Positions 58,883 through 64,000 of a stretch of 64,000 bases of DNA are shown in pieces. The position numbers and the translations under genes are program-made. The stretch spans positions 62,001 through 126,000 of the forward strand of contig JAFQFA010000011.1 of assembly GCA_017398725.1 (NCBI GenBank). The letters are read 5' to 3'. Source of the DNA: Oscillospiraceae bacterium (GTDB taxonomy: Bacteria > Bacillota > Clostridia > Oscillospirales > Oscillospiraceae). Every line of letters starts with the position of its first letter. Within the stretch, counting starts at the first letter, position 1. The notes below the pieces were generated by a model, which worked only from the letters and a program-made list of their open reading frames with translations, had not been told where the DNA came from and made no database searches.

Positions 58883-59588
58883 TCAAATCTTTGATGACTT
58901 CCCCGGCGATCATCAGGCCGGCGACCGATGGCACAAAGGCTACACTGCCCGGCAGCGCGCGCCGACCTTGGGGGAGCTCTTCTCCCACGGAATCCGGATC
59001 GGTGGCGATGGGGTCTTCTGTGGAGAACAGCACTTTCAAGTGCCGGATGCCCCGTTTGGCGCACTCCTTGCGCATGATTCGGGCAAGGGGGCATACGGAG
59101 GTTTTGGTGATGTCGGCGATCTGGAATTTGCCGGGATCCAGCTTGTTGCCGGTGCCTAGGCAGCACAGAATCGGGGTACCGGCGGCTTGAGCGGCCTGCA
59201 CAAGGGCCAGCTTGCCGGTAACGGTGTCGATGGCATCCACTACATAATCATACTTGGAAAAATCAAATTGATCGGCGGTGTCCGGTCCAAAAAATTCTTT
59301 CCGGGGGATGACATGGCAATGGGGGTTAATATCCAGCACCCGGTTGCGGGCGGCTTCTGCTTTACCCATACCAACGGTGGAATGGGTGGCTAAGATCTGC
59401 CGGTTAATGTTGGTCAGGCTGATGGTATCATGATCGATCAGCTCCAGTGCGCCGATGCCGCTGCGGGCGAGGGCTTCTACGGTATAGCCGCCAACCCCGC
59501 CCAGCCCGAATACTGCAACGGTGGCGCGATTCAGTTTTTCCATAGCCTCCGGACCAAGCAGCAGCTGTGTACGGGAAAAGGGCTCCAT
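58875..59588 (-). CDS. tcdA: tRNA threonylcarbamoyladenosine dehydratase
   Basis: This 237-residue ThiF/E1-like enzyme makes the cyclic form of t6A37 in tRNAs using ATP. It has the nucleotide-binding loop VAVFGLGGVGGYTVEALARSG (~28-48), DHDTISLTNINRQ (~52-64), the central YDYVVDAIDTVTGKL and the Cys-rich CCLGTGNKLDP region. It has the size and final LIAGEVIKDLI helix of the TcdA (CsdL) group rather than MoeB or ThiF. A GGAGGG site precedes the ATG. It is monocistronic, with its terminator embedded in the 3' end. Confidence 0.9.
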   Translation of the reverse strand: MEPFSRTQLLLGPEAMEKLNRATVAVFGLGGVGGYTVEALARSGIGALELIDHDTISLTNINRQILATHSTVGMGKAEAARNRVLDINPHCHVIPRKEFFGPDTADQFDFSKYDYVVDAIDTVTGKLALVQAAQAAGTPILCCLGTGNKLDPGKFQIADITKTSVCPLARIMRKECAKRGIRHLKVLFSTEDPIATDPDSVGEELPQGRRALPGSVAFVPSVAGLMIAGEVIKDLIK

Positions 59589-59718
59589 AAGATCCCTCCT
59601 TTTGTCTTTTCTTCATCCTAGCATGAAATGATTTTGCTGTCAATTAAAGCTTGCCTTTTTGGCCTATATCCTATACAATAGTAGGGTATGATATTCCCAG
59701 AAAGAGAGGGAACGCCTT

Positions 59719-61185
59719 ATGGCAAAGATCGCCTTTGATAATGATCTGTATCTGAAAAGCCAGTCTGCCCACATCCATAACCGGATCAAGCAGTTCGGCG
59801 GCAAGCTGTATCTGGAATTCGGCGGCAAGCTCTATGATGATAATCACGCCTCCCGGGTGCTGCCCGGCTTCAAGCCGGACAGTAAGCTGCAAATGCTTCT
59901 GCAGCTGAAGGACAAGGTGGAAATGGTCATCGCCATCAATGCCGCGGATATTGAAAAGAATAAGATCCGGGGCGATCTGGGTATTACCTACGATCGGGAT
60001 GTGATCCGGCTGATCGATATTTTCCGGGGCTTTGGCCTGTATGTCAGCTCTGTGGTGCTGACCCGGTATCACGATGCCCCCATTGCCCGGGCCTTTCAGG
60101 CACGGCTGGAGGGCATGGGCTTGAAGGTCTACCACCATTACGAGATCCCCGGCTATCCCGCCAATATTCCCTTTATTGTCAGCGACGACGGCTATGGCCG
60201 GAATGACTATATTGAAACCACCCGGGAACTGGTGGTGGTCACTGCCCCCGGCCCCGGCAGCGGCAAGCTTGCCACCTGTATGAGCCAGCTTTACCATGAG
60301 CATAAGCGGGGTGTCCGGGCGGGCTATGCCAAATTTGAGACCTTCCCGGTTTGGAATCTGCCGCTAAATCATCCGGTGAATTTGGCCTACGAGGCGGCTA
60401 CCGCAGACCTGAGCGATGTGAACATGATCGACCCCTTCCATCTGGAAGCCTACGGAGAAACAACGGTCAATTACAATCGGGATGTGGAAGCATTCCCGGT
60501 GCTGGTGGCAATGTTTGAACGGATCTTGGGCACCTGCCCCTATAAATCTCCCACAGATATGGGCGTTAATATGGTGGGCAATTGTATCGTGAATGACGCA
60601 GCGGCAAAGGAAGCCTCCTGTCAGGAGATCCTGCGCCGGTACTATACGGCCCTGAGTGACCAGAAGCAGGGCAAGGTGGAAGACTCTCAGGTATTTAAGC
60701 TGGAGCTTCTCATGAAGAAAGCCGGCGTCAGTCCGGAGCAGCGCCGGGTGGTTGCCCCTGCCTTGGAAAAGGCAGAGCAGACCGGTCTGCCTGCGGCGGC
60801 GATGGAACTGCCGGACGGACGGATCATTACCGGCAAGACATCGGATCTTTTGGGCGCGTCTGCTGCCCTGTTGCTCAACGCCCTGAAGGCGCTGGCGAAT
60901 ATTCCCGACGAGCTGCACCTGATCGCACCGGAGGTCATCGACCCCATTCAGCTTTTAAAGACAAACCATTTGGGTAACCGGAATCCCCGGCTTCATACCG
61001 ATGAGGTGCTGATCGCTCTGTCTATTTCCGCCGCCACCGATCCTACGGCAGAAAAGGCCATGGAGCAGTTGGGGACACTCCGGGGCTGCGAGGTCCATTC
61101 CTCTGTGATCCTGTCCGCTGTGGACGAAAAGATCTTCAAGCGCCTCGGCATCAACCTGACCTGCCAAGCTCGCTTCAAAGGATAA
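59719..61185 (+). CDS. DUF1846 family protein
   Basis: This 488-residue protein of the DUF1846/UPF0371 family is widespread in Firmicutes and Actinobacteria and has no established function. Family landmarks are [19 protein letters not shown] at the start, [15 protein letters not shown] (~28-42), [22 protein letters not shown] (~175-196), where GPGSGK is a P-loop-like turn, and [13 protein letters not shown] (~275-287). Its length is normal. It has its own terminator and is divergent from tcdA. Confidence 0.9.
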   Translation: MAKIAFDNDLYLKSQSAHIHNRIKQFGGKLYLEFGGKLYDDNHASRVLPGFKPDSKLQMLLQLKDKVEMVIAINAADIEKNKIRGDLGITYDRDVIRLIDIFRGFGLYVSSVVLTRYHDAPIARAFQARLEGMGLKVYHHYEIPGYPANIPFIVSDDGYGRNDYIETTRELVVVTAPGPGSGKLATCMSQLYHEHKRGVRAGYAKFETFPVWNLPLNHPVNLAYEAATADLSDVNMIDPFHLEAYGETTVNYNRDVEAFPVLVAMFERILGTCPYKSPTDMGVNMVGNCIVNDAAAKEASCQEILRRYYTALSDQKQGKVEDSQVFKLELLMKKAGVSPEQRRVVAPALEKAEQTGLPAAAMELPDGRIITGKTSDLLGASAALLLNALKALANIPDELHLIAPEVIDPIQLLKTNHLGNRNPRLHTDEVLIALSISAATDPTAEKAMEQLGTLRGCEVHSSVILSAVDEKIFKRLGINLTCQARFKG

Positions 61186-61191
61186 AAAATG

Positions 61192-61226
61192 CCGGGGTGC
61201 AGAATTTTCTGCACCCCGGTTTTTAT
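61192..61226. terminator. Terminator after the DUF1846 gene
   Basis: CCGGGGTGCAGA (61192-61203) is inverted at 61208-61219, followed by T5. The short stretch to 61289 also contains a small CACCGGG-containing hairpin before the end of ilvE. Confidence 0.9.
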
Positions 61227-61289
61227 CACGATCACAGGCGATAAGATTTGACCCGGTGTACTGCCAAAGGGCAGCACACCGGGCTTTGA

Positions 61290-62384
61290 TTACACTTTAA
61301 AACCGAGAGGATAGGTCCAGCCCATGTAGTCTTCCACGACACCGGATTGCATGCCGTACAGATCGTCATACAGTCTTTGGGCAATGGGGCCCACCAGACC
61401 GTCGGCAACCTGCATGTCAGTGCCGTTGTGGCACAGCCAACCGATGGGGGAGATCACGGCAGCGGTACCGGTGGCGAAGATCTCCTTCAGAGAGCCGTCA
61501 GCGGCAGCCGCTTCCACTTCGTCGATGGACAGCTTCCGCTCGGAGACCTTGATGCCCCACTTGGTCAGCAGCTGAATGACGGAGTTGCGGGTGATACCGG
61601 GCAGAATGGTGCCGCTGTCCAGCGGCGCGGTGATCACCTCGTCGTTAATGACAAAGAAGGCATTGGAAGTGCCGATCTCTTCCACATACTTGTGCTCCTT
61701 GGCATCCAGCCACAGCACATCCTTGCAGTTGTACTTGATGGCATCCTGAGAAGCGCGCATGCCGCCGCCGTAGTTGCCGCCAACCTTGGCGTAGCCGGTA
61801 CCGCCCTGTGCCGCGCGGATGTATTTATCCTGCACATAGATCCGGGCGGTGGTCAGGCCGGCGTCGTTGGCGGCGTAGTAGGAGCCGGTGGGGCTGAGGA
61901 TGATCATAAACTTGTAGTGCTGGGCAGGCAGCACAGAGAAGGAAACTTCATCGCCGAACAGGAACGGACGGATGTACAAAGAGGTGTTCTTGCCGGAGGG
62001 GATCCAATCCTTGTCCACTTCGATCAGTTCCTTGATGGCCTGCAGGAAAATGTCTTCGGGGACTTCGGGCATGCACATACGCTCGCAGGTAGTGCGCATA
62101 CGGGCCAAGTTCATGTCCGGGCGGAACAGCTGCACGCTGCCGTCGGGCTTGCGGTATGCCTTCATGCCCTCGAACATCATCTGGGCATAGTGCAAAACGG
62201 CGGAAGCGGGTTCGATCAGGAAGGGGGCGTGGGGCACGATCCTAAAAGAGTGCCAGCCTTTGCCCACATCGTATTCCATCACAAACATGTGGTCGGTGAA
62301 GTATTTTGCAAAGCCCAGCTGGCTCTCATCGGCAGGACGGGGCTTGGGATTTTGCGTTCTGGTTACAGGGATTTCGTATTTCAT
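61290..62384 (-). CDS. ilvE: Branched-chain amino acid aminotransferase
   Basis: This 364-residue fold-type IV PLP transaminase is of the long (BCAT/IlvE ~360-residue) group. The ATG at 62384 follows GAGGATG; the frame upstream of it belongs to the shadow of the next gene. Marks are FEGMKAYRKPDGSVQLFRP (~80-98), YIRPFLFGDE, the PLP Lys in YAKVGGNYGG (~205-214), EIGTSNAFFVINDE, and the phosphate-binding FATGTAAVISPIG (~317-329). It interconverts Leu/Ile/Val and their 2-oxoacids. The neighbouring 2-oxoacid oxidoreductase genes indicate catabolism to branched acyl-CoAs as the likely direction. Confidence 0.93.
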   Translation of the reverse strand: MKYEIPVTRTQNPKPRPADESQLGFAKYFTDHMFVMEYDVGKGWHSFRIVPHAPFLIEPASAVLHYAQMMFEGMKAYRKPDGSVQLFRPDMNLARMRTTCERMCMPEVPEDIFLQAIKELIEVDKDWIPSGKNTSLYIRPFLFGDEVSFSVLPAQHYKFMIILSPTGSYYAANDAGLTTARIYVQDKYIRAAQGGTGYAKVGGNYGGGMRASQDAIKYNCKDVLWLDAKEHKYVEEIGTSNAFFVINDEVITAPLDSGTILPGITRNSVIQLLTKWGIKVSERKLSIDEVEAAAADGSLKEIFATGTAAVISPIGWLCHNGTDMQVADGLVGPIAQRLYDDLYGMQSGVVEDYMGWTYPLGFKV

Positions 62385-62400
62385 GACAACATCCTCTTTC

Positions 62401-63171
62401 TTATAATTTATACACATCCGGCCGCCGATCCCGGAACACCGGGATGGAGCTGCGGATCTCGGACAGGATCTGCATGTTGCATTCGGCGGTGATGGTATCT
62501 TCCGCTTCACCGGCCAATGCCAAAGTTTCGCCCCAAGGGTCGATAATGGCGGAGTGGCCGCCGTAGGGGGTGCAGGAGTTGCAGCACACCAAGAACATCT
62601 GATTCTCAATGGCGCGGGCAGTGGTCAGGGTCCGCAAATGATGGGTGCGGATCTTGGGCCACTGGCATACCATAAACAGCATGTCCAGACCGGGAACGGT
62701 GAGGCTGCGGACAAGCTCCGGGAACCGGATGTCGTAGCAGATCACCAGACCGCAGGGGACACCGTCCAAGGTGAAGGTGCACAGCTGATTGCCGGGGGTG
62801 TAGTACCGGTCTTCCTGCATGGGGGTAAACAGATGGGTCTTGTCGTAAGAGGCGATGCATGCGCCGGTGCGGTCATATACCGTGGCAGTATTGTAGATCT
62901 TGCCGTCCCGGATATTAGAAACGCTGCCGGCCACGATGTTGACGCCAAACTGGGCAGCCAAAGCGCCGATGCGGGTCTTTACCTGCTGGCAGTCATGGTC
63001 GCAGTAGGCATCCAGACCGTCTTTGATGTAGAAACCGGTATTCCAAGTCTCCGGCAGGACGATCACATCCGGTTTTTCCGCCATTGCCTGCCGAATCAGT
63101 TCTTCTGCGTGGGCAAAGTTGGTTTCCGGCTGCCGGTAGGGGGTTTGCATTTGAAGGCAGGTTACTTTCAT
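62401..63171 (-). CDS. Nitrilase-superfamily amidase, probable omega-amidase
   Basis: This 256-residue carbon-nitrogen hydrolase has the catalytic triad Glu41 (VLPETWNTGF), Lys111 (YDKTHLF) and Cys145 (GLVICYDIRFPEL). The sequence around the triad fits the Nit2/YafV branch, which hydrolyses 2-oxoglutaramate and 2-oxosuccinamate made when transaminases use glutamine or asparagine. Its position between ilvE (16-base gap) and the oxidoreductase gamma gene (4-base overlap) supports a repair role for the transaminase. Another small amide substrate is possible. Confidence 0.85.
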   Translation of the reverse strand: MKVTCLQMQTPYRQPETNFAHAEELIRQAMAEKPDVIVLPETWNTGFYIKDGLDAYCDHDCQQVKTRIGALAAQFGVNIVAGSVSNIRDGKIYNTATVYDRTGACIASYDKTHLFTPMQEDRYYTPGNQLCTFTLDGVPCGLVICYDIRFPELVRSLTVPGLDMLFMVCQWPKIRTHHLRTLTTARAIENQMFLVCCNSCTPYGGHSAIIDPWGETLALAGEAEDTITAECNMQILSEIRSSIPVFRDRRPDVYKL

Positions 63172-63707
63172 TGTTTATATTCCTTTCCCAGCATCAAAGC
63201 GTTCATATTCAGTTCCACCAGTGCGGCCTTCTTCGCAGGCACCAGCTTTTGTACCGTTTCGGCAGTGCCTTCAAAGGTCAGCTCCGGGTGGTTCTGCAGC
63301 AGATGACCCATAATGATCATATTGGCCAAAGAAGCCATATCCCGCTCCTTTGCCATGGCGGTGGCGGGGATAGAGAATACCTGCACATCGGTGCGCTTGA
63401 TCTGGGTGTTTATCAGGCTGCTGTCCAGATATACCTGACCGCCGGGAACCACGGTGTCGATATACTTTTCCAGAGAGGGCAGGTTCATTGCTACCAGCAC
63501 ATCCGGATCGGTGATAATGGGAGAACCCACCGGGGTCTCAGACAGGATCACATTGCAGTTGGCGGTGCCGCCCCGCATTTCCGGACCGTAGGAAGGCAGC
63601 CAAGAAACCTGCTTATCTTCCAGAAGACCTTTGTAAGCGAGGAATTTGCCGGCGAACAGAATACCCTGTCCGCCAAAACCGGCAATAAGGATCTGTGTTG
63701 TCTTCAT
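63168..63707 (-). CDS. 2-oxoacid:ferredoxin oxidoreductase, gamma subunit (second system)
   Basis: This 179-residue protein starts at the ATG at 63707 behind AGGAGGG. It has the family opening ILIAGFGGQGILFAGKFLAYKG and SYGPEMRGGTANCNVILS, typical of the 2-oxoglutarate/2-oxoisovalerate (KorC/VorC) branch rather than the PorC branch seen at 31780. It follows the beta subunit gene directly (one base between) and overlaps the amidase gene by four bases. With ilvE downstream, 2-oxoisovalerate and related branched 2-oxoacids are the probable substrates. Confidence 0.88.
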   Translation of the reverse strand: MKTTQILIAGFGGQGILFAGKFLAYKGLLEDKQVSWLPSYGPEMRGGTANCNVILSETPVGSPIITDPDVLVAMNLPSLEKYIDTVVPGGQVYLDSSLINTQIKRTDVQVFSIPATAMAKERDMASLANMIIMGHLLQNHPELTFEGTAETVQKLVPAKKAALVELNMNALMLGKEYKQ

Positions 63708-63708
63708 A

Positions 63709-64000
63709 TTATTTGCCCTCCTTTGCTGCGGTGCGGTCTTTGTACACACCCAAAGGATAGTAAGGGAGCATATCGCTTTCCACCCACTGAAGCGCCTGCT
63801 GCGGTGTCATGCCCCAGTTGGTAGGGCAGGCGGATACCACTTCCACCAAGTTAAAGCCCTTGCCCTCCATTTGATTCTGGAAGGCTTTCTTAATGGCCTT
63901 TTTGGCGGCGTTTACATTCTTCACATTGTTCACAGCTACCCGGGTGATGAATTCGGGGCCTTCCAGTGTGGAGAGCATCTCGCACACCCGGATGGGCCAG
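63709..64000 (-). CDS. 2-oxoacid:ferredoxin oxidoreductase, beta subunit (3' part)
   Basis: Only the last ~97 residues are in the window; the gene continues beyond base 64000. The fragment shows GPEFITRVAVNNVKNVNAAK and GFNLVEVVSACPTNWGMTP (split in the usual way around the S-x-C-P-T-N-W motif), followed by the C-terminal PLGVYKDR. The SACPTNWG block is diagnostic of KorB/VorB-type TPP subunits. It is the upstream neighbour of the gamma gene; alpha and delta subunits are expected further right. Confidence 0.85.
   Translation of the reverse strand, partial: WPIRVCEMLSTLEGPEFITRVAVNNVKNVNAAKKAIKKAFQNQMEGKGFNLVEVVSACPTNWGMTPQQALQWVESDMLPYYPLGVYKDRTAAKEGK

Overview
The window reads as a Gram-positive, anaerobic Clostridia chromosome, probably a gut Oscillospirales (Ruminococcaceae-like) species. 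The reasons are the 2-oxoacid:ferredoxin oxidoreductases, an acetogen-type MetV/MetF pair, superoxide reductase instead of superoxide dismutase, LPXTG pili with sortases, AGGAGG ribosome binding sites and many strong intrinsic terminators. No rRNA or CRISPR array was seen. The taxonomic assignment is an inference from gene content only.

Region 1 (1 to about 6105) is the end of an integrative element. Leftward excisionase-like and helix-turn-helix genes (325-880) are followed by AT-rich cargo: a HEPN-domain protein (1751-3535) divergent from a GHKL ATPase fused to a Shedu-type nuclease domain (3819-5834), a probable defence locus. It ends in a tRNA-Met 3'-end fragment (6061-6105), and a second degenerate copy lies at 6370-6390 beyond a set of hairpins.

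Region 2 (6558-24042) is surface biology. It holds a membrane-anchored TPR/RCC1-like protein and a sortase pilus locus: coiled-coil protein, signal peptidase, 1150-residue tip pilin with a degenerate CHAP-like domain, backbone pilin, class C sortase, minor pilin and a sortase-like protein lacking catalytic residues. A chimeric butyrate-pathway pseudogene follows, then an MBOAT O-acyltransferase locus with two SGNH/leucine-rich-repeat proteins in opposite domain order.

Region 3 (24217-36231) is metabolism and oxidative defence: a 7alpha-hydroxysteroid-dehydrogenase-like SDR with an MFS transporter, superoxide reductase / peroxiredoxin / domain-swapped AhpF, an FRG protein, and a six-gene operon (threonine ammonia-lyase, RidA, four-subunit 2-oxoacid:ferredoxin oxidoreductase) that would convert threonine to propionyl-CoA. 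A FAD-Rieske oxidoreductase follows.

Region 4 (36494-52510) has a MATE pump, a second MBOAT/DHHW pair, a lipoprotein, MntP behind a yybP-ykoY-type riboswitch with a consensus promoter, metV-metF, a YbaK-type deacylase, an M20 peptidase with two DUF5058-type membrane proteins, a thioredoxin-fold lipoprotein-like protein without active-site cysteines, tRNA-Leu, a LysR regulator and two ceramidase-like paralogues.

Region 5 (52773-64000) has a 1713-residue secreted beta-helix/PHP-domain protein, a DeoR regulator, TcdA, a DUF1846 protein, and a leftward branched-chain amino acid cluster (2-oxoacid oxidoreductase subunits, nitrilase/omega-amidase, IlvE). Small palindromic elements with matching ~17-bp termini are scattered between genes, two of them supplying the stop codon of the adjacent gene.
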